From assembly GCA_963995505.1 (NCBI GenBank), contig OZ023189.1:2307155-2371154 (forward strand): a stretch of 64,000 nt of DNA, written 5' to 3'. This DNA is from Hypericum androsaemum. Taxonomy: Eukaryota; Streptophyta; Magnoliopsida; Malpighiales; Hypericaceae. The notes under the pieces were generated by a model. The model saw only the letters and a list, made by a program, of their open reading frames with translations, did no database searches and was not told the origin of the DNA. This document shows positions 1 through 11,465 of this stretch, in pieces; the first letter of the stretch is position 1; each line of letters starts with the position of its first letter. A program made the translations under genes and the position numbers.

Positions 1-194
1 AACAAGGTGCACCTTCTTTTCTGGCACACATCTTGAGAGAACTCCAAGGTTAAACGCGTTTGGCCGAGAGTAGGATCAGGATGGGTGACCTCCTGGGAAG
101 TATTTTCTGGGATGCGTTTGAGTGAGAACAAAACACGCTGGAAAAGACTTATGTTGGTCTGTGGAGACAATCGGTCAAATCATGGGACGTTACA
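1..194 (+). mobile_element. 3' part of a Cassandra-type TRIM LTR (solo or 3' LTR)
   Basis: The stretch contains a 5S rRNA-like segment and ends with GGGACGTTACA at 194, a typical LTR-like end. Cassandra is a known family of short, non-coding LTR retrotransposons whose LTRs carry 5S rRNA sequence with an RNA polymerase III promoter. No primer-binding site of the usual TGGTATCAGAGC type follows position 194, so this is a 3' LTR or a solo LTR and not a 5' LTR. The start lies outside the window, so length and TSD cannot be checked. Confidence 0.75.
30..118 (+). pseudogene. 5S rRNA-derived segment with pol III internal promoter boxes
   Basis: The sequence follows the 3' two thirds of plant 5S rRNA. 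An A-box-like stretch lies at 47-61 and a perfect C-box (AGGATGGGTGACCTCCTGGG and the following AAG) at 78-100. The intermediate element around 67-76 and the A box carry substitutions relative to plant 5S. It sits inside an LTR-like sequence and not in a tandem 5S array, and the 5' part diverges from 5S, so it is read as a Cassandra-borne copy and not a functional 5S gene. Confidence 0.8.
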
Positions 195-1780
195 ACCGTT
201 TTGAAAAAAAATTTGGAATGAACATCGGGTCCTTTAAGTGATAAAAATTAAAAAAAGTTAGTCAGATTCTATTTGTTTTAAATCACAGAATAGAGAATAC
301 CCAAGTAAAAATCTGTGATACTACATGGTACTAAAATGTACTTTTTCTTATATAAAAAACTTATTCTGAATTTTAAGCCATGGGCTGAAATTTTTATACA
401 TGATTTTGCACAAACTAATATGGTAATCATAGCACGTCTCACTGTACAGATTTTGACTATAACATGTTCTATATGATCGACCGTGTGTATTAAAATATAC
501 TCGTCCAACTGAAAACTATAAGATAATTGGTGTTGTAGTGTAAGGGTTCATCATGAAACTACAAAGAGTCCACTAACGTGATGAATAACAAATTTTAAAG
601 GCAATTTGAGAAAAATAATCTTGAAACATGATTTAATTACTATTCTTACAATGTTATTTGTCCCCGATTAATGTTGCTATGGGTTTAGTAAAGTATATTT
701 TTAGGACAATTTAAAAATATCTGAAGATCAAATGAGCAACAACTTCTTTGATTTTTAACCTAATAACTATATGTAAAGTGCTTTAATGGGGATGGATAAA
801 TGGGATAGATATAGGAAAATAATTCAAAATAAATTGGGATCAGAAGAATGGGTTGATTTTTTCCCTCAACTTGTTTCCTTTCCCCTCTCCCTCCCCGTTT
901 CTTTCTCTCTCTCTTCGATAAAGCGCTTCCAATCCCACGCTACGCCATGTCAGATATCCAAATCTATATAAAAAATAGATATCAAATTAAATTTTAACCA
1001 TCAAATATTTTGCTCACACTTATTCATCACACTTATCTACCACGTTACCATTCACATCTTGCGCTAATGAAACTTGATGTCTTGGTCAGAGCTACCAGAG
1101 TGCCACCACTGAGTCACTTTATTAGGAGATTTGAGAGAATTGAGCACGAGCTATGAAAAAAATTAAATCATGCAGTCGAACTTCATCGTCCTCATGCTCT
1201 AACGAGATCATGTTACATGATGTATTAATGCGAGGGCTAAATGGTATCGTCTTAGCAATGGCGCTAATCAACGGAGCGACTTGATGTGCCTTTTAGCTAT
1301 ATTTAATCCAATAATAGAGTTTTCTAATTTTCTATATTTAGCTTTTATTTATAACACCGCATATTTTGCATTCCCTGTTGTACACTAACTTCTTTATTTT
1401 GCTTAGTGAATGTCCTCTTGGTTTATTTTCTATAACATATCTCATTTTTTGTGGATATTTTGGTTTTAATCATCTTATGAACTGTGGAAACTTATCGTTG
1501 TTAGCATGAAAATTTAAGAATTACATTTTCTACCAGATTTGCACAACTAATAATATTGTCTAAAGAAACGTGTTGAAAAATGTCATATGTGTAGAGATTT
1601 TCAACGAGATAGTACTTTTTCGACTCTTTCAAAATAGCATCGATTTATCCCTCTAGTAGTAAATAGTAATCAAATGAATTAATTATAGATATGAAGGCAT
1701 AAGAACTCGATAATATTATATTTTTTAATAGGATATATGATTTTAAGAATCCTTTTAAGTTATTAATTTTAATCGAATAC
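195..1780. other. AT-rich intergenic stretch, no gene seen
   Basis: No coding signal is recognisable on either strand. Short open frames at 278-508 and 786-971 have low-complexity composition and resemble no family I know. A pyrimidine-rich run lies at 861-920. No terminal repeats were found. Confidence 0.5.
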
Positions 1781-2502
1781 TGTTGGAGCGGAAAATTAAT
1801 TCTCGGATTTGTTTGACTATGTCTCAGTAAAATAGACGTATCTTCCTACTCGTATATCCGATTGATGCGATTCTAAAAGCTACAAAAAGATAAAATATAG
1901 ATCTAGAATTTTATAGTTTGTGACTTCTCCAAATTCGGTGCAGAATGTAGTCGGACTTGGGTAGGAAGTTTCGGAAGTAGGTTTTTTCCTTATTAGGCCG
2001 CAGATCTGTAACTTTATTTTTTATAACTTTTCCAAATTCAGCATAGAAAATGGTCAAATATGAGTTGAAAGTTTCGGGCAGTTTAAGTTTTTTTTATTAG
2101 GCCGAGGCTATGTTAAGTTTTCCCGTTTGAAAACGGCCTAGGGTTTTTCTATGAGGCTGGGGCGAGCTTATTCTATATAAGGAGAGCTAGGTACAGGCAT
2201 AAAGGACACACAAAAATAACACATCAAACTTTTAGCTTCATAGCTTTTATCGTAGCTTTTATCTTATGTAGCCTCTAGCTTTTATCTTTATATTTTTTCC
2301 TTCCCTTTCTCCCCCATATGTTCAATAAAGTTCTTGCTCTTCTACCAATTCTTTTCTCTTCTATCTATTCTAATATTTATCTTCTCTTCTCTTTTCCCAT
2401 ATTTCTTCTATTTCTCCCTTTCGTTCGAATCATTTTTGGGACGACCACTCCGGACCCGTTCTTAAGATCGTTTCTGACGTTCTACCATAATTTATTACAA
2501 CA
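1781..2502 (+). mobile_element. Solo LTR, 722 bp, TSD AATAC
   Basis: It starts with TGTTGGAGCGG and ends with TTACAACA, the normal TG...CA ends of an LTR. The five bases before it (1776-1780) and after it (2503-2507) are both AATAC, a clean target-site duplication. A TATA box (TATATAA) lies at 2174-2180 and a polyadenylation signal (AATAAA) at 2324-2329, both on the plus strand, which sets the orientation. A degenerate repeat of about 107 bp occurs twice at roughly 1894-2108. No internal domain is present, so it is a solo LTR formed by LTR-LTR recombination. The element family was not recognised. Confidence 0.85.
2174..2180 (+). promoter_or_regulatory. TATA box of the solo LTR
   Basis: TATATAA sits about 150 bp upstream of the AATAAA at 2324-2329, the usual U3-R arrangement in an LTR. 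Confidence 0.5.
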
Positions 2503-2823
2503 AATACTAATCAAATACATTATTTGTACAAAATAAGAATACTTACATTAACGATTTTGAGCAAATTTTAAATCGGGTCACCAAATTGGCATTAATATTC
2601 TCGACGAGGTTCAAAGCTTAGGGTTTCTTGATTTCAGCTAAATTTGACATGTAATTCATAGTTAACATTGTATCTCAGATATGAGGTGTACGACTTTTAA
2701 TTTTGAAGAGCCGCCTATCATAAACCTAGATCTGGTAATGTAGACAGCAAGAACGTGTCAAACCGAAAATTTAGTCGAAGCCAAAAATGAATTAAGCCTG
2801 GCTGTCGCAATTAATGTTTCGGG

Positions 2824-3053
2824 TCATGTCATGGAATGGTGGAGGTTCGACTTTTGGATGTCCGTCTGATCCACTTGTGTGTCTAAAGGTGGATGGAGGC
2901 GGCCATACCTTGACTTGGTTTATGTGGTTATTTTTAATTTTAACATATAGAACAAGTTTGAATGAAAAACTAGGAGGATAGTTCAATCTTGTTCTCAAAT
3001 TTTGAAGAACCATAATCATTCAAAAATAATGCAAAAATGCCTTTTGACCGGAC
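2824..3053. repeat. Unclassified repeat, copy 1, left part
   Basis: This stretch matches 9331-9552 at most positions, including TGTCATGGAATGGTGGAG at the start and TTTTGACCGGAC at the end. It is interrupted after CGGAC (3049-3053) by the LTR element at 3054-7642 and resumes at 7643. Nothing coding is seen in it. Confidence 0.75.
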
Positions 3054-3548
3054 TAAAGGTTGATATACAATAATTATAGTTCACAATCATATAATTATCA
3101 ACCTTAATTAAATAACGAACGAATACGTTAAATCGTAAATATACTTACTTGTTGAAGTACAATATCTTTGGGATCGTAACAGAGGTCTGTCACAAGTCGG
3201 TTCTTACTTACGATCAATTAAAGTAAGAACAATTTTCACAAATTTATCTGCCTCAGAGTTGAATCGAGAATTCCGGAATCAAATTAATAATTTGATCTTT
3301 TTGTATATGTGTAGAAGTTCACCTCCATGAACTTATGACCTTTTTCTTCCTCTTTTTAAAGAGGAGAAATCATCTTCTCTTGTCATCACCAAAAGGTGAT
3401 TAAGCCTCTATGTGGCAAGGCTACCATTGGTAGCTTGCTCATGTATGAAGCCATGTGACATCAATTTGCCACCCAAAAGGTGGAGGTGGCCCATAAGCCC
3501 ACCATATGAGCTTATTGATAATCACGGGTGTAAAACTCAATACCAACA
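3054..3548 (-). repeat. 3' LTR of the minus-strand copia relic
   Basis: It aligns with 7190-7642 along its length. It is longer because of an extra stretch near 3070-3110 that is absent from the other LTR. On the minus strand it begins TGTTGGTATT, and a purine-rich tract (AATAGGAGAATG on the minus strand) just inside it is a plausible polypurine tract. Confidence 0.85.
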
Positions 3549-4627
3549 TTCTCCTATTCACACATGATTGATCTTAATCAAAATTCTCTCTTATCATTTT
3601 AGGCAAATATTTCGTGCGACCAGCATATATCGAGTGCCCGTAGCTAAACTCAAGAGCACATAACGGCCACTTGAATGATAGCATCTCGATATCTCCATTA
3701 CATAAAGTATGCCTTACCCCAGGTTTCATCTCACATTCATTGTTTCCACATGTGATTTCCGAAATAATCTATTCGTTTTCACTATTGCATTGCTCTCAAC
3801 ACAATTGGTACGCACCAGTGAACCACGAAGCTTCGAGAATGTAATCGATAGGAAACCTTCTCCCTTAACAATATTTTTTCCATCATGATTCAGCCTACTT
3901 TTCCAGTCAGCCTTGCCAGGTCGAATCTAACCATGACCCTTTAAAGATATTCCAAGCTAGCAGCACTGAATCATACTTCCAAAATATGTTTAGGATCTTA
4001 AGGGTAGAGTCTGAAAACTATAGTTTTCATAGTTGGTCTAACACCAGGGAAATTGAAATCACATAACAAAAAAATAATTTCACATCCATTAGTCGTTAAG
4101 CTCACATGACACGATTCATGTGCTATGGTGTTCTTTCCCCTGAACCGGAGCACATGTCATTCATAAATAACACCATACTAGAGTATCTGCCACGATATTT
4201 TTGAACATCGGCCTTAGTCTACTCAAAGACTACTCTAGGCTATCAAGACAGAATTATGGTAAGTTTCACTTACTTCTTACCATTTGGATTCCATATAATC
4301 TAATAAGTTCAATAACTTATTTAATGCAGCATACATTGCTTGCATCATTGTTAATCTTGCACTTTAACAAGATCCTCTCTTGTAATTAAGCAAGATGGCA
4401 TTCATATTTTAGAACAGGCACTCGATATTTAATGATGTTCTAAAATTACCTCATCTCAATCAAGAATCAACACATTGATTCTCACTGAGGTAAACACATG
4501 TGTGAGTGGGCTACTTTTATGTCCGACATGCATTAGTAAATGTTACTCAAAATAACATTCACACAATTCGTATTGCAGAAACAAATTAATTATATTAAAC
4601 AACTAATTCTTTACAATATGAGTAAAA

Positions 4628-4996
4628 ATACTAACACCTTCGCAAACCTAGGGACCTGACATGTTTCTCAAACACATCTCTAACAACATCCTTGGTCATT
4701 GGGTCTGCGACCATATCTTGTGTAGATATGTGTTTTATGCTCACCTCCTTACACGCAACCATATCCCTAACGAAGTGATATTTAATGTCGATATGCTTTG
4801 CTCTGCTATGATATCTTGGATCCTTAGAAAAAGCTATCGACGCTTGATTATCGCAAAATAAGCTCAGTGGTTCTATTGAGTCGGGTAGGAATAAATGGCT
4901 CAAGAATCTCTTCAACTATACCGCTTCTTGCACAGCAGCAGCAAAAGCTACATACTCAGCTTCCATAGTTGATAAGGAGACACACGTCTGTTTCAT
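4628..4996 (-). pseudogene. Ty1/copia RNase H fragment
   Basis: Minus-strand translation gives STMEAEYVAFAAAVQEA, then an in-frame TAG where the family has Trp, then CDNQASIAFSKDPRYHSRAK and HIDIKYHFVRD. These are hallmark copia RNase H motifs (STMEAEY, CDNQ.A, KHIDI.YHF.R). The frame ends at its normal C-terminus (...MVADPMTKD..., Leu-Gly-Leu). Upstream coding sequence is absent: homology stops near 5000, where unrelated sequence begins. It marks the element as Ty1/copia. Confidence 0.85.
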
Positions 4997-5334
4997 AAAA
5001 AAATGTGTGAGGAGTATGTTTCAGCAATACATTATAATTTACTATACGTTTATAACTTTAAGCGATATAAAGTTTTCAATTAACCTCGAATTCGAAGTAG
5101 GTCACGGGCATGTTTTCCCTCACCCTGCAAGAATTAATTTCAAACTTTAAACGATTAAAATTCTTTGATTGTAAATTCAAGTGGATATTTCTCATAGTAA
5201 TAATTACAATTAAATAAACAAACTATTTAATTACAGAAACACACATGCGTCTTTATTACAACCATGAAAATACATGAAGTTTTATACACATATGTACAAA
5301 AAATTCTAACAAGACTTAAACCCATATAAAAGAT

Positions 5335-5796
5335 CTACGCATTATTAAAGACAATATTTATATATATGACTCGGGCTGGTACAGAGTTCATGATTGTCCA
5401 CTTACTAGGATAAGAGAATTCGAAAACATATCCTCGAGTGCAGAAACGACGTACTTTACGTCCACTTCGCAACTTCATTGAAGTATTATAAGGAATTTTC
5501 TCTAAAAATTCATTTCTACTCAGATATGAAACAAGACGTTCCACAGCTTTCCTATGAGTATTCCCAGTGTCAGGAAATAGGAAAATTTCAACATTTTTCA
5601 TAATCTTCAGTTTATCGAGAAGATCAGTGAACATTAATAGCCAGTTATATCTGCTGTTATAACCCCCAGTCAAGATACATTCTTGTATCTCATTGTGAAC
5701 TGAAACAATATGCTTGTTAAGTACTTGTTCGTTATGTCTATGCACCCACCGAAAGATACGACGCTTTAATATCTTTTGGCACATGTTGTTTGCCAT
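5335..5796 (-). CDS. Unrecognised 153-aa open frame inside the copia relic
   Basis: An ATG-started minus-strand frame of 153 codons lies in the same orientation as the host retroelement. The product is basic and begins MANNMCQKILKRRIFRWVHR. It has no transmembrane segment or motif I recognise. Just upstream, a different frame of about 38 codons runs from a plausible 3' splice site (...GATGCAG near 5857) and overlaps the start, so the locus may be a captured, frameshifted host exon. It is not part of gag or pol. Coding status is uncertain. Confidence 0.35.
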   Translation of the reverse strand: MANNMCQKILKRRIFRWVHRHNEQVLNKHIVSVHNEIQECILTGGYNSRYNWLLMFTDLLDKLKIMKNVEIFLFPDTGNTHRKAVERLVSYLSRNEFLEKIPYNTSMKLRSGRKVRRFCTRGYVFEFSYPSKWTIMNSVPARVIYINIVFNNA

Positions 5797-7173
5797 TGCA
5801 ACAAGCTAAGGCTTGACACACTTTCTTGAACAACGCATCATCTTCAGTGATAACCTGCATCATAATGCAAGTCATTTGGGTCAACTCATAAGTAGTCCCA
5901 ATTGATTAAAATCACAATTTTAATCATATCAATGACGAAGTGCATAAAGAATATTCACAATAAAACATTTTATTGCGTGATCCTTTTTTTTAAGTCTTGT
6001 AACCTTCCATATTTTTAGTGTCTTAACTTTTAAAATATTGGAAGGAATATATTTTAGAACTTATTCTAAAACATATTTTGATTTTTAAAATTATCATGAT
6101 AATTTTAAAACTAACTTTATCAAAAGATTATTCTAAAATCCTTTAAAAATTAAATTTTATTCAATCAGGCCAAAACAAAAACAGGCATACTTGACCATTT
6201 TGTCAAAATGGGCCGCGTGGTTAAGGGGTCCAAAAGGCCCGCGTTGACTCTAAGTCAAAACGCGGGACGAGCTGCATAATGTTTTTATATATTATTGTTC
6301 GGCTGAATGGCCCGAGGAGTAACCCGCGTTGACCCATGGTCAACAGATATACGGGTTGGGCTGCTAACAGATTTGGATGGGCCCGGACTGTTCACTTACG
6401 GCCTAAGCGAAGGAGAGAAAAAAAATTTTAAGCCTGGACACAAAACCATGAATCCAATTTTCAGGGTAAAATTACAATTTTGCCCTCCGCATAACTCGTC
6501 ATCTTCTCCCTTCCTCCTTTCTCCAGAAGCGAAGAAGAGGAAAAAAAATTGATTCACAACACGAACACCGGCGGTCTCAGAAACTGATCGCCAACTGTTC
6601 TTCGTGGATTCTCCGGGACAACCAAATCATCCCGTCGACACCCCCATTATTTCTTGTTAATTTCTCGAGCTAAAAATGAACACCGTCGTTCATTGGAAGG
6701 AGAAAACTCCATAGCTCGATTTCTATCCGAAATTGGCTGGAAAACATCCGACCACAAAGGTCGCTAGAGTCGTAGTATGCTCAGGTGAAGAGATCGTGGT
6801 TCGTAGTCCACGAAATTTTGTTGATTTTGGGTTGATTGAATTTGGGAAAAAACCCCAGTTTAGGATTAGGGTTCATCCCCGATTTGGGGATTTTTGGAAC
6901 AAAATTACAATTCAGTCCCTTAAATTTTCACGCATTTACACATAAGGACGAAATCCTTATACGCGTTCTGCGCACTAATATCATATTAGAACATGGGATT
7001 TTCACCCGTGTGCAAATAAGGACGAAGTCCTTTTATGCGTGTTTTGTACAATAATTTCAATTCAATCATCAGAGCTTTCCGGATTATGCACTCAGGGACA
7101 ACAGAAACTATTTACCAAAGAATAGTTTCAACAAATCCGATTTTTGAACTCAACAACCAGAACAAGAACCCAT
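5797..7173. other. Non-coding interior of the copia relic
   Basis: No retroelement protein is recognisable. A hairpin-forming stretch lies around 6235-6270 (CCCGCGTTGACT ... AGTCAAAACGCGGG). Two near-palindromic motifs (AAGGACGAAATCCTT and AAGGACGAAGTCCTT) lie at about 6944-6960 and 7018-7033. Plus-strand open frames at 6307-6552 and 6733-7054 are not convincing. The region may be long leader sequence or captured host DNA. Confidence 0.4.
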
Positions 7174-7189
7174 CTCACTCTGATACCAA
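7174..7189 (-). promoter_or_regulatory. Primer-binding site (tRNA-iMet type) of the copia relic
   Basis: The minus strand reads TTGGTATCAGAGTGAG directly adjacent to the right LTR. TGGTATCAGAG is complementary to the 3' end of plant initiator-Met tRNA, the usual primer of copia elements. It identifies 7190-7642 as the 5' LTR. Confidence 0.85.
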
Positions 7190-7642
7190 TAAAAGTTGAT
7201 ATACAATAACGAACGAATGCGTTAAATCGTAAATATACTTACTTGTTGAAGTACAATATCCTTGAGATCATAACAGAGGTCTGATACTGGCCGGTTCTTA
7301 CTTACGATCAATTGAAGTAAGAATAATTTTCACGAATTTATCTACCTCGGAGTTGAATCGAGAATTCTGGGATCAAATTGGTAATTTGATCTTTTTGTAA
7401 GTGTGTAGAAGTTCACCTCCACGAACTTATCACCTTTTTCTTCCTCTTTTTAAAGAGGAGAAATCATTTTCTCTTGTCATCATCAAAAGGTGATTAGGCC
7501 TCCATGTGGCTAGGCTACCATTGGTAACTTGCCCATGTATGAAGCCACGTGGCATCAATTTGTCACCCAAAAGGTGGAGGTGGTCCATAAGCCCTCCACA
7601 TGGGCTTGTTGGTAATGATGGGTGTAAAACCCAATACCAACA
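7190..7642 (-). repeat. 5' LTR of the minus-strand copia relic
   Basis: It aligns with the LTR at 3054-3548. On the minus strand it starts TGTTGGTATTGGGTTTTACA. A TTTAAAAAG stretch within a small inverted repeat (about 7442-7460) is a possible TATA region. Confidence 0.85.
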
Positions 7643-7700
7643 CGGACCATTACAATTGAAAGGTGTTTATCCACCTGAAGTCACAATATCAAGAGGCATT
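7643..7700. repeat. Unclassified repeat, copy 1, right part
   Basis: CGGACCATTACAATTGA and the following bases continue the repeat broken at 3053. They match 9546-9630, although copy 2 holds an extra segment (about 9570-9592). Confidence 0.7.
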
Positions 7701-8538
7701 AAATGAAGCAAGGATTTGATTATGGTAATATAAAGAAGACATACCATACTATTTAGATCTAAATTATTGATTTTTAAATCTGGATAGTTAATAATCAATC
7801 TGTATCCCTTGCCTCTAAAATTCTGTATTAAATTGTCGCTTATTAAAATTTTTACCATACAATATAATATATTATAGTTATAAAAAACGGCCGTAAAAAT
7901 TGGTACACTTGCGCTTTGCAAATTCTACGTGAAAAATTACCGGCAAGACTTGGTTGACATTGAATATCGAAAGCGCAAAATAATCACCAGTTATTTGTCG
8001 GGCTAGTACTACTATAAGGGATTTAAATTGGAATAAGGATCAAAAGCTCCCTGTCAATTCTCAAGAAATGTAATTAATTTTGTGTACTCAAAATTTGTTG
8101 ACATAATATCATATACTTCTCAAACTTTGCCAATTAAAATTTTGAACTATTTTTTTGTCATCATCGACACTTCATCATTTTACATCGTATTCACATAATC
8201 ATTTGCATACCGCATCATTTAATTTTTTTAAAATATACAATATAACAACCCACAAAACCTTCGACCTCCGTAAACAAGATAATTCAAAAACCCTTTTAAC
8301 GTTTATTCTTCCTCCGAGAAACCTTGAAGAGCTCTTATATTGCAATTCAATTGTTCTTTATCGTTCTCTGTGTCTCACACAAACTTCAAACTCATAATGG
8401 AAGATGAAGAATCTGCTCTGTTTTAGATTTGTATTTTTTGGTCAATTGCGTGAGTGGAATGGTAAACTTTTTTTTTTGAGAAGCGGAATGGTTAACTTTG
8501 GGACTAAAGATAAATGAGCAATTGGGTTTAATCTACTT
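7701..8538. other. AT-rich intergenic stretch, no gene seen
   Basis: No supported coding region, RNA gene or terminal repeat was found. Open frames at 7667-7921 and 8155-8397 look random. Confidence 0.5.
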
Positions 8539-9223
8539 TAGACCTGGCCATTGTTAGAATCCGATTCGTGATTTGATTTGATTCGATTCGTTCTCAATTC
8601 GATTTGATTCAGTCACAATTCGATTCGTCCAAAATTTGATTTGAATTCGTCATGAGACGAATTGAATACGGTTTAAGATTTCTACAATTCGTCAAACCGG
8701 TGAATTGAATTTAAATTCGAGTATCGAATTTAATTCGAGTACAATTCGTGTAAATTCGATTATAATTCGTCCATATTATATAAAAAATTTAAGAAAGTAC
8801 CAAGAAATACTTATATTATTATCTAATTATGTCATCAAGTAGAGCAAATGATACGTAGGCTACTTAATTTGGCACATTAAATGCAACCTCAATATTTAAT
8901 TAATTTCTTTTTCCCAAAAAATATTCAATATTAAACCTAAATTTTGAAATATATCAAAAAAGTGAAATTTTGAATTTTTTTCAAAAACCTTACGAAAATT
9001 TTGAAAATTTTCAAAAAATTCGGTAGTTTTTGAATTTTTTTATTCAATATTAGAATTAAAGAAATAATTCAAATTCATTTCAAATTTGATTCGAATTTGA
9101 AGAATTATAATTCGTATTCGATTCGATTTTGAACAAATTAAATACGGTTTAAGATTTTGATGAATTCAAATTTGAATCAATTTGATTCCAATTCGACCCA
9201 ATTCGAACCGAGATCAGATCTAA
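8539..9223. mobile_element. Non-autonomous hAT-like element
   Basis: Left end TAGACCTGGCC and inverted right end TTAGATCTGAT form short imperfect terminal inverted repeats. The flanks are ATCTACTT (8531-8538) and ATTTACTT (9224-9231), an 8-bp duplication with one mismatch, as expected for hAT. Both arms (about 8565-8775 and 9060-9215) are packed with AATTCGA/TTCGAAT motifs, including a shared ACGGTTTAAGATTT block. Repeated motifs near the ends are where hAT transposases usually bind. No coding sequence is present. Confidence 0.55.
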
Positions 9224-9330
9224 ATTTACTTGCATGATTTTGTGTTGCCTCGGGGATTGTCGCTGTGTTGTACAAACCGAATGAGAGGCTACGGACATGG
9301 AATGGTGGAGGTGACCGATAGCCGTTGCGT

Positions 9331-9640
9331 CGTGTCATGGAATGGTGGAGGTTTGACTTTTGGATGTGGATCTGATCCACGTGTTTCTAAAGGTTGATGG
9401 AGGGATCATACCTTGACTTGATTTATGTGGATATTTTTAATTTTAACGTATAAATCAAGTTTGAAAAACTAGTAGGATATTTCAATCCTCCCCTCAAATT
9501 TTGAAGAACCATGATCACTCAGAAATAATGCAGAGAAGTTTTTTGACCGGACCATTACAATTGAGAGGTGTTCATATTCTTCGACGATGTGTTTTATCCA
9601 CCTGTTATCACAATATCATGTAGCATTAAATCGAGCACGA
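9331..9640. repeat. Unclassified repeat, copy 2 (unsplit)
   Basis: It matches 2824-3053 followed directly by 7643-7700 and so preserves the empty site of the copia relic. Nothing coding is seen in it. The class is unknown. Confidence 0.7.
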
Positions 9641-10256
9641 ATTTAGTATTGGTAGTACAAATTGAGCAGTATCATAATGTTAAGTTTTGAACTTTTGATT
9701 TTAAATCTGGCTGGTCGAGATTTATTTCCCATTTTACCTCTCTTTATTACATGTACAGCCTTCTCTTCCACCTCCCGCTCCCGCTCTCTCTTCCCTGCAA
9801 CAAAACAACGACACCCAAAGGATGCCATGAAAGTTGTCGGTTTAAATTAACTAGCAAAGGTTTGACTTTGGTTGAACTCTTCTGGTGATTTGTTACGACG
9901 AGACAATATTGTTTATTTTCCATACCTTTGATCGAGATAACAACAATCAATGAAGGCAAGGACAAGGAGCTTAAAAGAGGGTTCTGTGCGTATGGAATAC
10001 TCTTTCCATACCTTTTTTGACACAATATTGTTTAGTTTTTTTAGAATGATAATATTGTTTAGTTACTTTGTAAACAGAGCAGCTTTCTATGTTTTTGGGA
10101 ATAGATACTTTGTTTTCAAAGACAAAAATTCTAACAGCACATAAATTGCAATGTCGTATTATCCAAAAGTAACAACGCATAATTTTTTACCTAAATTATG
10201 TCCAGGTCCTTAGGATATAGCCAAAAATAAATTAGAAAAAATCGATGATGTCAACT
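9641..10256. other. Intergenic stretch, no gene seen
   Basis: Overlapping short frames on both strands (9643-10180) show no family resemblance. A CT-rich run lies at 9760-9800. Confidence 0.45.
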
Positions 10257-11465
10257 GTCACGACTCACAAAATAGAAGTGACAAATGCCTGAGAATTTAA
10301 ATACCTCGTAAGACACCAATTTTATTACAGACAAAAAATCAATTATCCAAATGTAAATAACCATAAATTAAATACGCAAATCAATATTCTTTTTAAATAT
10401 CCCAAAAACGAAAAAAAATGCAAGGTTTTACCTATTTATTGAAAATCATAACTAGGAAGCCCCCTCTACGACTCCAACACACGATCCGAAGCCTCATGAT
10501 CTGAAAATACATATGGAAATATTGGTGGTGAGTCAAAAACCCAGCAAGAGGATCACAGCAATACAAAATCGACATAACTCATAAATGAAGCACAAATCAA
10601 ACAGATTAGCCAAACAGAAACTACAACAGAGCGGAGCTCCGGAGTCCACAGAAATCATGTCGGGATCCTCGTAGGGAACAGATAAATACCCCCCATTCCT
10701 GTGAGGTGGGCCCAATAGACGAAAGAGTATCCCCTCCGCGAGTCCAGATAGTCCACATACTCCCCATCCATTCAATCACACATACTTCAGGTTACCTAGT
10801 AGCCCCTTAAGCGATATGTGCAAACCACTGGGCCCAATAGGTATGGGACAATTCCGCATGCCAAAATAGATTATCACATCAATGGTTATATACAGGAATC
10901 ATATACAGAAATCATACAGAATGGTCATCAACAGATCACCACATCAATTTCGAACACCCAAATAAACTCGGGCATAATCCACTTACCTGATGTAATTCCC
11001 TAATCTTTCTGCCTTCCTCAGAATCTCCAAACATCTAACCTGAAACCCTACACGAGTCCCATATTACTCTTAAGGATTGCCCTATAACGTAGGAGATATA
11101 GCACTTCGAAACTTACCCTGCTTCTCCTAAGGATCCGTCTTTTTCCCTCGTGATTGATCTGTCGATTGTACCGATCTCCTCACCTTTTGAACAACCAGGA
11201 GAGCACATCCACGAGTATCTTATGCTAAGCTAAGGTAAATCGAACTGAGAAAAATGAGGTTGATAACTTACCCTACGATTCTGGTGGCTCTCGAATAATC
11301 TTCTCTTCTTCTAGTGTGCTCGGTTAGGTCAGGTTGTGATCTTCGCCTTCACAGTAGAGGAGAAAATTTCATGAGTTTTGGTGTGAAAGGGGAAGGAGGG
11401 CGACCAGGGCCCTTTTAAGGTAATTTTCAGAGCAGAAACCCTAAGGAGGGCGATCGACCATTGAT
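10257..11465 (-). repeat. Probable 3' LTR remnant of the gypsy element
   Basis: The low end starts TGTCACGACTCAC, typical of plant chromovirus LTR ends (..GTCGTGACA when reversed). The integrase fragment's open frame fuses into this stretch near 11440, so a deletion joined pol to the LTR. No second copy is present for confirmation. Confidence 0.5.

Larger units (their letters stand above)
3054..7642 (-). mobile_element. Minus-strand Ty1/copia relic, 4589 bp, TSD CGGAC
   Basis: Two LTRs of about 450-495 bp bound it (3054-3548 and 7190-7642). The bases CGGAC occur directly before (3049-3053) and after (7643-7647), a 5-bp TSD. The unsplit copy of the host repeat at 9331-9640 reads straight through this junction, which confirms the insertion point. 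A tRNA-iMet-type primer site next to the right LTR shows minus-strand transcription. Inside, only an RNase H fragment of copia type (about 4631-4996) survives. gag, protease, integrase and reverse transcriptase are missing. The rest (5012-7173) is unrelated sequence including a 153-codon open frame, so the copy is non-autonomous. Confidence 0.9.

Noticed and set aside
30..118. Functional 5S rRNA gene
   Set aside because: The 5' third does not match 5S, promoter elements are altered, and an LTR-like end follows.
6307..7054. Plus-strand frames within the copia relic as host gene exons
   Set aside because: Short, no motifs, and opposite to the element's transcription; left as unclassified interior.
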